A stretch of 64,000 nt of DNA from Neisseria musculi. GTDB taxonomy: Bacteria; Pseudomonadota; Gammaproteobacteria; Burkholderiales; Neisseriaceae. Below, in pieces: positions 54,518-64,000 of the stretch (its first letter is position 1; every line of letters starts with the position of its first letter). Both the position numbers and the translations under genes were made by a program. The DNA lies in contig NZ_CP060414.2 of assembly GCF_014297595.2 (NCBI RefSeq), positions 2,666,001-2,730,000 on the forward strand, read 5' to 3'. The notes below the pieces were generated by a model. That model was given only the letters and a program-made list of their open reading frames with translations. It was not told the DNA's origin and made no database searches.

Positions 54518-55450
54518 TTATTGGGCGGCTTTTGCACCCACCACGCCTTCCCATGCGTTTCGGCCTTCGTGTGATGCGTGGCCGGTGAGCACGCTGCCGT
54601 TGCGGCCGTAGAGACCGCCGTTGAATGTGCCGTTGAATTCCCGCCTGCCGCCGTCCGAGCCGCTGAAAAACAGATGGCCGGCAACAGCGCCCCGTTCGTC
54701 AACCGCCACTCGGTTGCTGCTGTTGGCCGCACGCTCTCGGTGCAGCGTCCATAAGCCGCCGTTGCGGTCGTGAATGTTGAGAGACATGGTTTTTTCTTTG
54801 CCGTAATAGCGCGCGGAAACGTCTGCTTCCAGAATTTCGGCAGGGGCGGCGCGGTAGCGGTAAAGCATATTGCCCCGATAGCTGATTTCTTCCAAGCCTT
54901 CGGGGCGTTGGCGTTTGCTTTCATCGGCATCCAGCAGGCCGAAATAAAGCTGCTGCGAGCCGTCATACTCGCCGAAGTCGTTTTTCAGCGGCTTGTTCAC
55001 CAGGGCATAGCCGTAATAGCCGATTAAGCCGCCCGCGCTGTCGCGCAGGGTTCTGGCTTCATGTTTGATGAATTGGTTTTCAGGGTTGAGCAGGGTCAAT
55101 TCGATTTTTTTATCGCGGTCGTTCAATACCAGTTTCATTAAATCTTCGCCTTCAATGCCGTTTTGCGTGCGCAGTTGCAGGCGCTTGAATACTTCGGCAT
55201 CGGTTTCGGGCATCTGCTCTTGCTGTGCGGGCGGTTGCGGGTTGGGCGGTTCGGGCGCAGCCACGGGCGGTTCGGGTTGTTTTGCCACGGGTGGTTCTTC
55301 GGGCTGCTTCGCTACGGGCGGTGCGGGTTGCGCTGTTTTGGGATTGGGCTGGGGCATGGCGGTCGGCTTGGAACCGCCGCTGCCGCAGGCAGACAATGCC
55401 AGCGCGGCCAGTAAGGCCGGTAGGTATTTCCGATGGAGTGTCGTTTTCAT
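54518..55450 (-). CDS. Surface lipoprotein with TbpB-like C-terminal barrel
   Basis: The 310-residue lipoprotein has a signal with lipobox LSAC followed by GSGGSKPT, a flexible Gly/Ser anchor like that of neisserial surface lipoproteins. A proline-rich linker follows with repeated PPVAKQPE units (about residues 38-80), then a globular C-terminal part with beta-rich segments ending AVAGHLFFSGSDGGRREFNG and TFNGGLYGRNGSVLTGHA. The GxFxGGLYG-type strands resemble the TbpB/HpuA/NHBA barrel domain exported by Slam. No partner TonB receptor or slam gene lies adjacent. Ligand unknown. Confidence 0.7.
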   Translation of the reverse strand: MKTTLHRKYLPALLAALALSACGSGGSKPTAMPQPNPKTAQPAPPVAKQPEEPPVAKQPEPPVAAPEPPNPQPPAQQEQMPETDAEVFKRLQLRTQNGIEGEDLMKLVLNDRDKKIELTLLNPENQFIKHEARTLRDSAGGLIGYYGYALVNKPLKNDFGEYDGSQQLYFGLLDADESKRQRPEGLEEISYRGNMLYRYRAAPAEILEADVSARYYGKEKTMSLNIHDRNGGLWTLHRERAANSSNRVAVDERGAVAGHLFFSGSDGGRREFNGTFNGGLYGRNGSVLTGHASHEGRNAWEGVVGAKAAQ

Positions 55451-55627
55451 CGTAATGTCCTTTTGATTAAATCAATGCTTTGAAATAAAAGAAAAAAATA
55501 AAACCGGCATCATTCTTACGGTTTATGTTTAACATATTAATATTATACGCTTTCCGTATAAATATGTTGTATAAATTTCAGAATAATGCCGGTTGTGATT
55601 GTGGTTGTTGTATTTTTAGGGCTTGGC

Positions 55628-57346
<1,719 letters not shown>

Positions 57347-58282
57347 TTAAATTATGCCCAAATAGATTAAACCAGATAGATTAAATAGGTGAAGGCCGTC
57401 TGAAACGGCCTGCGGGTTTGGGCGTTATTTTAAAAGAAATCAGCGCGGGATTGTAGCTTTTCCCACAGGAGTGCGGCTTTTTTCGGGCGGGCGGCGGCAC
57501 GGAAGGGCGGCAGTTTTGCGCAGGCGGTTGGCTCCGTTTGAAAATTTACGACTCTGCTATACCTTGCCGTTATCATCAAAAATATAATCGTAAGTTGGAG
57601 CCGTCTGAAAATCTCCGGCTCTGCAATACTCCCACACGGTCTGTACCCCCGGCCGGTAACGGCACTGCGGGAGACTTTTGTAAAAATATCTCAATAGGCC
57701 GTCTGAAAGGCCGGAATACGGTTATCAGTTTCGTAAGCCCATTGCGCTTCCGTGCAGGCGAAAATCTGGCTTGAATTTTTCAAATTGCTGAAATAAAATG
57801 TTTTTTTGCTTTTTTAGATATGAACTTCTACCGCCGGAATGGCGGGCGAAAAAACGTTTGGTGGTGTTTCTTTGGGTTTGGCACAGGCTTCAAGGCCGTC
57901 TGAAAGGGCGGCAGCAGGTTTTCTTTATTCTGATGCGGCGCTTGGGCTCGGAGAGAACGGTTTGGCAAGCTGCTGCAAGGCAGCAGAATAGGTTTGACTG
58001 ACGGTGTTTCCGGCCGGCCGTTATATATCGGAAATGAGTGGGTTTGCGGTAGGAAAAGTGTCCCTTATCCGAAACTTGAATCGGCCACCGCCGCTTTTGG
58101 CATGATGCTTTTTTATCGGGTTTTGAAAAGCAAAAAATATCGGATAAAGGCTTGGGCGGGAGCGGGTGTTTTAAGATGTCGGCAACGGCTTATCAATGCT
58201 TCAGGCCGTCTGAAAGCGGGCAGACGGCTTTCAGACGGCCTGTGCAGATTTTCGGGGTGCCGCTGCACCGGGCGGGCGGTGG
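57347..58282. other. Long repeat-rich spacer argS-CSD gene
   Basis: Several DUS (57392, 57599, 57697, 57894, 58203) and a hairpin-like GAGACTTTTGTAAAAATATCTC near 57671, similar to GAGGTTTTTGCAAAAATCTC near 53933. No gene recognised in about 930 bp. Confidence 0.5.
58203..58242 (-). terminator. DUS-pair hairpin after CSD-Excalibur gene
   Basis: AGGCCGTCTGAAAGC and GCTTTCAGACGGCCT form a long stem, 40 bp past the stop codon. Confidence 0.65.
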
Positions 58283-59020
58283 TTACGGTTTGCGCCGGTT
58301 TTGATCCCCGATATGATCGTCAAACCATTTCAAGCCTTTATCGGCTTCGCCGGCGCGTTTGGCCGATTCGCGGCTGATTTCGGCAGCAAATTGTTCTTCG
58401 CAGGGAATGCCGTCTTTATCGCCGTCCATTTTGACATTGGGGCAGTGGTTCAAAAAGAATTCGGCTTCTTCGTAAGACTTCATTTGCGAGCAGTGTTCCC
58501 TGCCGTCGCAGGTGAAGGCGGTTGTTACGGCGGCCTGTGCCGCCGCTTTCGGGCTGCGGCGTTTTTCGGTTGCCTCCACCGCTTCTTTCCAGGCTCGGCG
58601 TTCGGCCAGCATTTTTTCGGCAACTTCGTCTACCACAACGGCGTTGTTGGTTTGGCCGGCGCGGTAGGTCTGCCAATAATCCAAGCCGTAATAGCCGGCG
58701 GCACCGAGCAGGGGGATGCCGACCAACGCGGCGGCCATACCGGCGAGCCAGCGGTTCAGGTTTTTGGGGGAGTTTTCGTTTGGTTCGGCTGCTGCCGCAG
58801 CGGGTTGGCGGCGGTTGAGGTATTCGATGTTTTTGGCTTCTTCGGTGCCGCGCTGGTTGCTGACGATTTCAAACGATACGGTTTCGCCGTCTCTCGGCGG
58901 CGGATTTTCGGTTTCAAATTCGCCGATATGGGCGAAGATTTCCGCTTTGGTTTGTTCTTCTTTGATAAAGCCGAAGCCGAGTTCGTAGTCCCAGCGCATG
59001 ATGGTGCCGTGGTAACGCAT
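58283..59020 (-). CDS. Cold-shock domain-membrane-Excalibur domain protein
   Basis: The 245-residue protein has three parts. Residues 1-70 are a cold-shock nucleic-acid-binding domain (GTIMRWDYELGFGFIKEE with RNP1 GFGFI, and IFAHIGEF as RNP2). Residues ~90-112 are one membrane helix (WLAGMAAALVGIPLLGAAGY). Residues ~165-215 contain an Excalibur calcium-binding domain (TCDGREHCSQMKSYEEAEFF, DGDKDGIPCE) with a DxDxDG-like loop and paired cysteines. CSD and Excalibur would lie on opposite sides of the inner membrane. The coupling is known in several proteobacteria but its role is not established. Confidence 0.85.
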   Translation of the reverse strand: MRYHGTIMRWDYELGFGFIKEEQTKAEIFAHIGEFETENPPPRDGETVSFEIVSNQRGTEEAKNIEYLNRRQPAAAAAEPNENSPKNLNRWLAGMAAALVGIPLLGAAGYYGLDYWQTYRAGQTNNAVVVDEVAEKMLAERRAWKEAVEATEKRRSPKAAAQAAVTTAFTCDGREHCSQMKSYEEAEFFLNHCPNVKMDGDKDGIPCEEQFAAEISRESAKRAGEADKGLKWFDDHIGDQNRRKP

Positions 59021-59204
59021 ATTTTCCCTTTATTGATATTGTTTGGCAGGAGGCTCGAAGAGGGCGGTTTTGCAAGCCGCCCTGCATCGGTTTGAATTGA
59101 GCCCGCCGTTGTTATGCAATTGAGCTATTTTATAGGAAAGCGGTTTAAAACACATCATTTTTTTGGTTATTTTAAGGGGGGGTGAAACGTTTTTTCAGGC
59201 GGCC

Positions 59205-59232
59205 TTGACAAACCTATTGAAAAGGTTAATAT
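59205..59232 (+). promoter_or_regulatory. Predicted pxp promoter with inverted-repeat operator
   Basis: -35 TTGACA (59205-59210), 16-bp spacer, -10 TAATAT (59227-59232). The spacer is the palindrome AACCTATTGAAAAGGTT (59211-59227), placed where a repressor would block polymerase. Confidence 0.55.
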
Positions 59233-59275
59233 AAAATTACTACATAAAACTACAAAACAGAATACGGTGATGGTT

Positions 59276-59929
59276 ATGTCTGCAATCGAGATTGTTCCAA
59301 TCAGCGAATCTGCGCTGGCCTGTGTGTTGACGCCGCCTGCGGAGTTGCCGAAACAGCAGCGGTTGTGGGCGTTTGCCGATGCGGTGCAGGCTCTGCCTGA
59401 AACAGAAGAGGCGGTAACGGGTATGAATAATTTAACGGTGTTTGTGCGCCCGGATACCGATTTGCAGGCGTTTTCAGACGGCCTTTGCGCATTGTGGGCG
59501 CAAACCGGCGCGGGCAGGGGCAAACAAGGCCGGCATGTGCGTATCCCCGTGGTTTACGGCGGCGAGTTCGGCGAAGATTTGGCCGAGGTGGCGGCTTTCC
59601 ACCAAACTTCCCCCGAAGAGATTGTGCGCCGCCACACCGAGCCTGTTTATACGGTGTTTATGATGGGTTTCCAGCCGGGGTTTCCCTATTTGGGCGGGCT
59701 GCCGGAAACCCTGCACACGCCGCGCCGCGCCGTGCCGCGTATCAAAGTACCAGCCGGGTCGGTGGGCATAGGCGGCAGCCAAACGGGCGTGTATCCGTTT
59801 GCTTCGCCCGGCGGCTGGCAGGTTATCGGCCGCACCGATGCCCCGCTGTTCAGGCTGGATGCCGACCCGCCCACCCTGCTGGCAGCGGGTGATACGGTTG
59901 AGTTTGTGGCAGAAAGGATTTTGCTATGA
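59276..59929 (+). CDS. pxpB: 5-oxoprolinase subunit PxpB
   Basis: PxpB works with PxpC and PxpA in the ATP-dependent opening of 5-oxoproline (pyroglutamate) to glutamate. The product is about 217 residues (220 from the GTG at 59267; ATGs at 59270 and 59276 are alternatives) and matches the KipI/carboxyltransferase fold: VTGMNNLTVFVRPDTD, HTEPVYTVFMMGFQPGFPYL and GGSQTGVYPFASPGGWQVIG. Stop overlaps pxpC start (ATGA). Confidence 0.9.
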   Translation: MSAIEIVPISESALACVLTPPAELPKQQRLWAFADAVQALPETEEAVTGMNNLTVFVRPDTDLQAFSDGLCALWAQTGAGRGKQGRHVRIPVVYGGEFGEDLAEVAAFHQTSPEEIVRRHTEPVYTVFMMGFQPGFPYLGGLPETLHTPRRAVPRIKVPAGSVGIGGSQTGVYPFASPGGWQVIGRTDAPLFRLDADPPTLLAAGDTVEFVAERILL

Positions 59930-60858
59930 TGTATGTGGCTGAGGCTCAGGCAATGGCCCACATCCAGGATTTGGGGCGTTACGGTTTGCGCCGCTACGGC
60001 ATCGGCCATGCGGGCGCAATCGATACGCTGTCGCTGCGCGCGGGCAATCTGCTGCTGGGCAATCCCGAAGGGGCGGCGGCGGTGGAAATTGCTTTGGGCG
60101 GCATGAGTGTTTCGTTTGACCGCGATACGCCTTTCTGCATCACCGGTGCGGTTTACGAGGCGCAGCTCGGGGGAGAGCCGGTTTATTCTTATTGGCGTTA
60201 TACCGCGCACAAAGGGCAGACGCTGAAACTGATACGTGCCGTGCAGGGCATGTATGGCTATTTGTGTGTGCAGGGCGGTTTCAATGTGCCGCAGGTGCTC
60301 GGTTCGCGCAGCACCGATTTGAGGGCGGGTTTCGGCGGCTTTGAGGGGCGGTGTCTGCGCAAAGGAGATGAAGTGCCGCTGCTTCGGCGCAGCGGTGCGC
60401 AAGCCCGCTGTGTGGGGATTGCGCCGCCCACGCCTTCACACCGCATCCACGCGCTGCCTTCATCGGAATACGGCGCATTCACCTGCCGCTCGCATTCGGT
60501 GCTGTGGCAGAACGCGTGGACGCTGCAAAGCGGCAGCAACCGCATGGGCTACCGCTTCGAAGGCGAAACGCTCGAATTGGCAGAGCCGCTCGAAATGCTG
60601 TCGCACGCCGTACAGTTCGGCACGGTGCAGGTGCCGCCGGGCGGCAAGCCGATTATTCTGATGGCCGATGCGCAAACCACCGGCGGCTATCCGAAAATTG
60701 CCTGTGTGGCAGCGGCCGATTTGGGGCGGCTGGCACAAATCCGCTTTGGCAGCAAAATCTTCTTCAGAATGATTGCACCGCATGAAGCCGCGCAACTGCA
60801 ACGCCGCAATCAGGCTTATTTAAACCAGATTAAAAGGATAGCCGAAAATGTATGTTGA
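59926..60858 (+). CDS. pxpC: 5-oxoprolinase subunit PxpC
   Basis: The 310-residue carboxyltransferase-like subunit (KipA family): [58 protein letters not shown] and [20 protein letters not shown]. It joins PxpB in the kinase/phosphoryl-transfer part of oxoprolinase. ATG overlaps the pxpB stop; its own end overlaps pxpA by 11 nt, so the three are translationally coupled. Confidence 0.92.
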   Translation: MMYVAEAQAMAHIQDLGRYGLRRYGIGHAGAIDTLSLRAGNLLLGNPEGAAAVEIALGGMSVSFDRDTPFCITGAVYEAQLGGEPVYSYWRYTAHKGQTLKLIRAVQGMYGYLCVQGGFNVPQVLGSRSTDLRAGFGGFEGRCLRKGDEVPLLRRSGAQARCVGIAPPTPSHRIHALPSSEYGAFTCRSHSVLWQNAWTLQSGSNRMGYRFEGETLELAEPLEMLSHAVQFGTVQVPPGGKPIILMADAQTTGGYPKIACVAAADLGRLAQIRFGSKIFFRMIAPHEAAQLQRRNQAYLNQIKRIAENVC

Positions 60859-61585
60859 TTTGAACGCCGATTTGGCCGAAGGCTGCGGCAATGACGGCGC
60901 ATTGATGCAGCGGGTGTCATCGGCAAACATCGCCTGCGCCCTGCACGCGGGCAGTGCCGCAGACATGCAGCGCGCGCTTGCCTGGGCAAAGCAATACGGT
61001 GTGCGCGTGGGGGCGCATCCCGGCTACCCCGACCGCGAAAATTTCGGCCGCACCGCGATGACGCTGCCTGCCGCCGAGCTGCGCGCCTGCCTGCAATACC
61101 AGCTCGGGGCACTGCAGGCATTGTGTGATGCGGCAGGCGTTCAGACGGCCTATGTGAAGCCGCACGGCGCGCTATACAACCAGGCAGCTGCCGATGCCGC
61201 ATTGGCGGAAACCGTGGCCGATACCGTGCGCCGTTTCAACCCCGGTTTGAAACTGATGGCGCTTTCCGGCAGCCTGCTGCTGGAGGCGGGCAGGGCGGCG
61301 GGTTTGGGTGTGATTTCGGAAGTATTCGCCGACCGCCGCTACCTGCCGGACGGCAGGCTGGTGCCGCGCAACTGCCCCGATGCCCAAATAGAAAGCGATG
61401 AAGAAGCCATTGCGCAGGTGTTGCAGATGGTGCGCGAAGGCAGCGTAACCACGGCAGACGGCAGCCGCGCAGCGGTGCAGGCCGACAGCATCTGCCTGCA
61501 CGGCGACGGTGCGCACGCCCTTGAGTTTGCCGATAAAATCCGCGCGGCTTTGTGTGCGGAAGGCATTGCGGTCAAGGCCGTCTGA
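60848..61585 (+). CDS. pxpA: 5-oxoprolinase subunit PxpA (LamB/YcsF family)
   Basis: The 245-residue LamB/YcsF protein: [32 protein letters not shown] and [12 protein letters not shown]. PxpA catalyses the amide-bond opening. Last gene of the pxpBCA set; a DUS follows at 61574-61585 over the stop codon (GGCCGTCTGAA provides the TGA). Confidence 0.93.
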   Translation: MYVDLNADLAEGCGNDGALMQRVSSANIACALHAGSAADMQRALAWAKQYGVRVGAHPGYPDRENFGRTAMTLPAAELRACLQYQLGALQALCDAAGVQTAYVKPHGALYNQAAADAALAETVADTVRRFNPGLKLMALSGSLLLEAGRAAGLGVISEVFADRRYLPDGRLVPRNCPDAQIESDEEAIAQVLQMVREGSVTTADGSRAAVQADSICLHGDGAHALEFADKIRAALCAEGIAVKAV

Positions 61586-62039
61586 AAGGCTTGATTAACG
61601 GCTTTTTATGGCTTCGGAATGTAAACGGTTTTCAGGAGGAATATGGTAAGGCAGCAGGCAGTGCCGGCGCTTCCATATTGACGGTAAGCGGTTCGTCCGA
61701 ATACTCAGTAAAATCCGGCTTATTAAGCAAACCATTTGTTTTAGAGGGAAAGTTTCTAGAAATCGGCGTATTGCGTATTTTTTTATATTTTATTCGCATT
61801 TTCCATAACTATCGCGCGTTCACTTGATTTTGTTCAGCTTAAAGAAAGCCCATAGGGTTATAAATGTCGGTTCAGACGGCTTATATGCTATAAATATTGC
61901 CATAGAAATATCATATAAACAGTAGGTTGGGATTCCAATACAATGACCTGTCGAAATATCAACATCAGGTGGTTGTGTTTTTATTCATACGATGAAAACA
62001 AGGTTGCAACAAACCGCAATACAATCAAGGAGAAATATC
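61586..62039. other. Spacer pxpA-NRAMP gene
   Basis: No gene recognised. An AT-rich stretch (61860-61960) with TATATGCTATAAATATTG and ATATCATATAAAC could hold a promoter for the NRAMP gene; AAGGAG at 62027-62032 is its Shine-Dalgarno. Confidence 0.45.
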
Positions 62040-63233
62040 ATGCCCTCAAATTCTAACCGCCGCAATGCGCTGATCGGCGCGGCTTTCTTAATGGCCACTT
62101 CGGCCATCGGCCCGGGTTTTCTCACCCAAACCGCCACATTCACGCAAAGCCTGCTGGCCAGCTTCGGCTTTGTGATTCTGGTTTCCATCCTGCTCGACAT
62201 CGGCGCGCAGTTGAATATCTGGCGCATCATCGCCGTGTCGGAACAATATGCGCAGGATATTGCCAACCGCGTGTTTCCCGGTGCGGGTTATTTTCTCGCC
62301 TTGCTGATTGTGATGGGCGGGCTGGCATTCAATATCGGCAATATCGGCGGTGCGGGGCTGGGCATCAATATTCTCACCGGGCTTTCGCCCGAAACGGGCG
62401 CGATGGTCAGCGGCGGCATCGCCGTGGGCATTTTTCTGTTCCGCGAAGCGGGCAGGGCGATGGATAAGTTTGCGCAGATAATGGGCTTTATCATGATTGC
62501 GCTCACGCTCTATGTGGCCTGGCGCGCTTCGCCGCCGCTGGGCGAGGCCGCGCTGCGCACGTTTGTGCCCGAAAAACTCGATGCCGTGGCCATCGTTACG
62601 CTGGTGGGCGGCACGGTGGGCGGCTACATCACCTTTGCCGGTGCACACCGCCTGCTCGATGCCGGCGTGAAGGGCAGGGATGCGCTGCCCGAAGTAAACA
62701 AAAGCTCGGTGTCGGCCATTCTGATTGCCTCGGTGATGCGGGTGGTGCTGTTTTTGGCCGTGTTGGGCGTGGTGTCGCAAGGTGTGGCGCTCGACCCGCA
62801 AAACCCGGCGGCAACGCCTTTTCAGTATGCGGCCGGCCACGCCGGGCTGTTGATTTTCGGTGTGGTGATTTGGGCGGCTTCGATTACATCGGTAATCGGC
62901 GCGGCCTACACTTCGGTGTCGTTTATTGCCGGCTTGAGTCCGTCTATCGAGAAAAACAAAAACAGATGGATTATCGGCTTTATTTTGATTTCCACGCTGG
63001 TGTTGGCCACGGTGGGCCGCCCCGCACAGGTTTTGGTGTTGGTGGGCACGCTCAACGGCCTGATTCTGCCGATTTCGCTCGGCCTGATTCTGCTGGCCGC
63101 CTACCGCGCCGATATTGTCGGCACCTACCGCCACCCGAAATGGATGACCGCCGCCGGCATCGTGGTGGTGGTGCTGATGGCGGTGTTGAGCGCCATCACG
63201 CTGGTGCGGTATATCGGCGGCCTGGCCGGTTGA
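62040..63233 (+). CDS. NRAMP-family divalent metal transporter (YcsG-like)
   Basis: The 397-residue inner-membrane protein has about eleven helices and the NRAMP core: SAIGPGFLTQTATFTQSLLA where the metal-site motif DPGN of classic NRAMP reads GPGF, and TFAGAHRLLDAG later. Loss of the Asp-Pro-Gly-Asn site and the neighbourhood (pxpBCA) fit the YcsG branch seen beside oxoprolinase genes. The substrate may therefore be 5-oxoproline or an organic solute rather than Mn2+ (inference). ATG 62040 chosen for AAGGAG spacing; the open frame starts at 61992. Confidence 0.85.
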   Translation: MPSNSNRRNALIGAAFLMATSAIGPGFLTQTATFTQSLLASFGFVILVSILLDIGAQLNIWRIIAVSEQYAQDIANRVFPGAGYFLALLIVMGGLAFNIGNIGGAGLGINILTGLSPETGAMVSGGIAVGIFLFREAGRAMDKFAQIMGFIMIALTLYVAWRASPPLGEAALRTFVPEKLDAVAIVTLVGGTVGGYITFAGAHRLLDAGVKGRDALPEVNKSSVSAILIASVMRVVLFLAVLGVVSQGVALDPQNPAATPFQYAAGHAGLLIFGVVIWAASITSVIGAAYTSVSFIAGLSPSIEKNKNRWIIGFILISTLVLATVGRPAQVLVLVGTLNGLILPISLGLILLAAYRADIVGTYRHPKWMTAAGIVVVVLMAVLSAITLVRYIGGLAG

Positions 63234-63277
63234 AACCGCCGCCCCGGGCAGGATTGCCGGCACCACAGGCCGTTTGA

Positions 63278-63815
63278 AACACAGGCCGTCTGAAAAAAGT
63301 TTCAGACGGCCTTTCGGCTGGGCAATGCCGATTCGCCGCTGCCTTGCCCGCAACCCCGATTGTTTGGTCAAACCATATTGCACCAAGCCCTCGCTGCTTT
63401 GCCGGCCGCATTGTGCCGGCTATATCAACAGCCCCGCCGCTTTGCCGCCATACGGCGTTTGGGTTGGTGGCAATGCGGCGGATTGCGCGCGGCTTGGAAT
63501 GAAACACAGGCCGTCTGAAAAAAGTTTCAGACGGCCTTTCGGCTGGGCAATGCCGCCCTTTGCTTTACCCGGCCGCACTGCGCCAGGCTCCCGATGCTTT
63601 GGCTGCCGCATGGGGCGGGTGGTGCCGTAATGTTTGCCGCGTGGAGTAAATAATTTGTTTGAAATTGGTTCAACCGGGTCGAGCCGCAGGGGTTTGGTTG
63701 GCGGTGTGGAATGAAATTGAGGCCGTCTGAAAAAGTTTTCAGACGGCCTTTCGGCTGGTTAATGCCGCCTTGCCGCTGCCTTGCCCGCAATCTCAGTTGT
63801 TTTGCCAAACCATAT
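63278..63815. repeat. Three spaced copies of a DUS-hairpin repeat
   Basis: Copies at about 63278-63385, 63505-63600 and 63714-63815. Each has (ACA/TTG)AGGCCGTCTGAAAAA, TTTCAGACGGCCTTTCGGCT, GG(G/T)(C/T)AATGCCG and, in copies 1 and 3, CGCTGCCTTGCCCGCAA and AAACCATATTGC. The first also terminates the NRAMP gene. Spacing is 227 and 209 bp. No gene in 63234-63980. Confidence 0.7.
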
Positions 63816-63980
63816 TGCGCCGGCCGTCTCCCGTATCCTTGCCAAATTGTTGTGCCCGGCCGTTTTGCCCGCGCAGAGGGGGATTCTGCGGCACTTTTAA
63901 AAAAAGCCGTTTTGCCCCACAATACCGTTTCGGCCGCCCGGCGGGGCGGTAATGTTTTATAAAACAATAAGGCAAACATT

Positions 63981-64000
63981 ATGTGCCAACTGCTCGGCAT
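63981..64000 (+). CDS. Start of probable class II glutamine amidotransferase (cut by window)
   Basis: ATGTGCCAACTGCTCGGCAT encodes MCQLLG. A Cys directly after Met that becomes the N-terminal nucleophile, followed by xLLG, is the hallmark of YafJ-type class II amidotransferases (MCELLGM in E. coli). ATAAGGCAAAC upstream is a plausible Shine-Dalgarno. Only six codons are in the window, so this is a guess. Confidence 0.45.

Noticed and set aside
62088..63386. 432-codon antisense open frame over the NRAMP gene
   Set aside because: Low-complexity His/Gln/Arg-rich translation that mirrors the membrane protein on the other strand.

Overview
The window comes from a member of the genus Neisseria, or a very close relative. 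The 12-mer AGGCCGTCTGAA and its complement, the AG-DUS dialect of the neisserial DNA uptake sequence, occur throughout, often as inverted pairs that double as terminators. The gene set (fused FhuB, PivNM-type IS110 transposase beside a filamentous Nf-type prophage, petABC, NhaC, AceK) agrees. The species cannot be fixed from the sequence alone. Many intergenic spacers are long and built from DUS and small repeats.

Layout. 1-1.6 kb: a broken unknown gene and an SMR efflux gene. 1.7-6.6 kb: a Fur-type promoter reads leftwards through fhuC, fhuD and fhuB (ferric hydroxamate ABC importer); this locus is scarred by tandem duplications and a ~110-bp inverted repeat. 6.7-9.8 kb: gpsA, a coiled-coil protein, zapA, 6S RNA, rplM-rpsI. 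10-11.8 kb: a MITE-like repeat, a DUF3579-GNAT fusion and a 43-residue lipopeptide. 12.0-25.5 kb: the S10/spc/alpha ribosomal cluster from rplC to rplQ, with secY, infA, rpmJ and rpoA. rpsJ is not at its head, and a 233-nt structured gap separates rpsQ from rplN. This block is visibly more AT-rich than its flanks.

25.5-32.2 kb is a graveyard of nested mobile elements: an IS3-family element in three collinear pieces, interrupted by an IS21 istB pseudogene and by a decayed filamentous prophage (Rep, major coat protein, fragments) with its IS110-type transposase. 32.2-39.5 kb: aceK, coaD, a Bax-inhibitor-1 family protein, menA, yggX and a Nif3-family gene. 39.6-42.4 kb: petABC (cytochrome bc1). 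42.4-43.9 kb: a dead IS1595-family element. 44-53.7 kb: nhaC, a SIMPL protein, an M48 lipoprotein protease, prmC, a HAD phosphatase, mgtE and recG. 54.5-59.0 kb: a TbpB-like surface lipoprotein, argS and a cold-shock/Excalibur fusion. 59.2-63.2 kb: pxpBCA (5-oxoprolinase) and an NRAMP-type transporter. The window ends in the first codons of a probable class II glutamine amidotransferase.

The most noteworthy signals outside ordinary genes are a ~170-bp repeat family with terminal inverted repeats (four copies), the nested mobile-element island, the inverted repeat bracketing fhuB-fhuD, a G10 tract inside rpsI, the mgtE leader hairpin and the lipopeptide that looks like a porin N-terminus. No complete, clearly novel multi-gene system was recognised.
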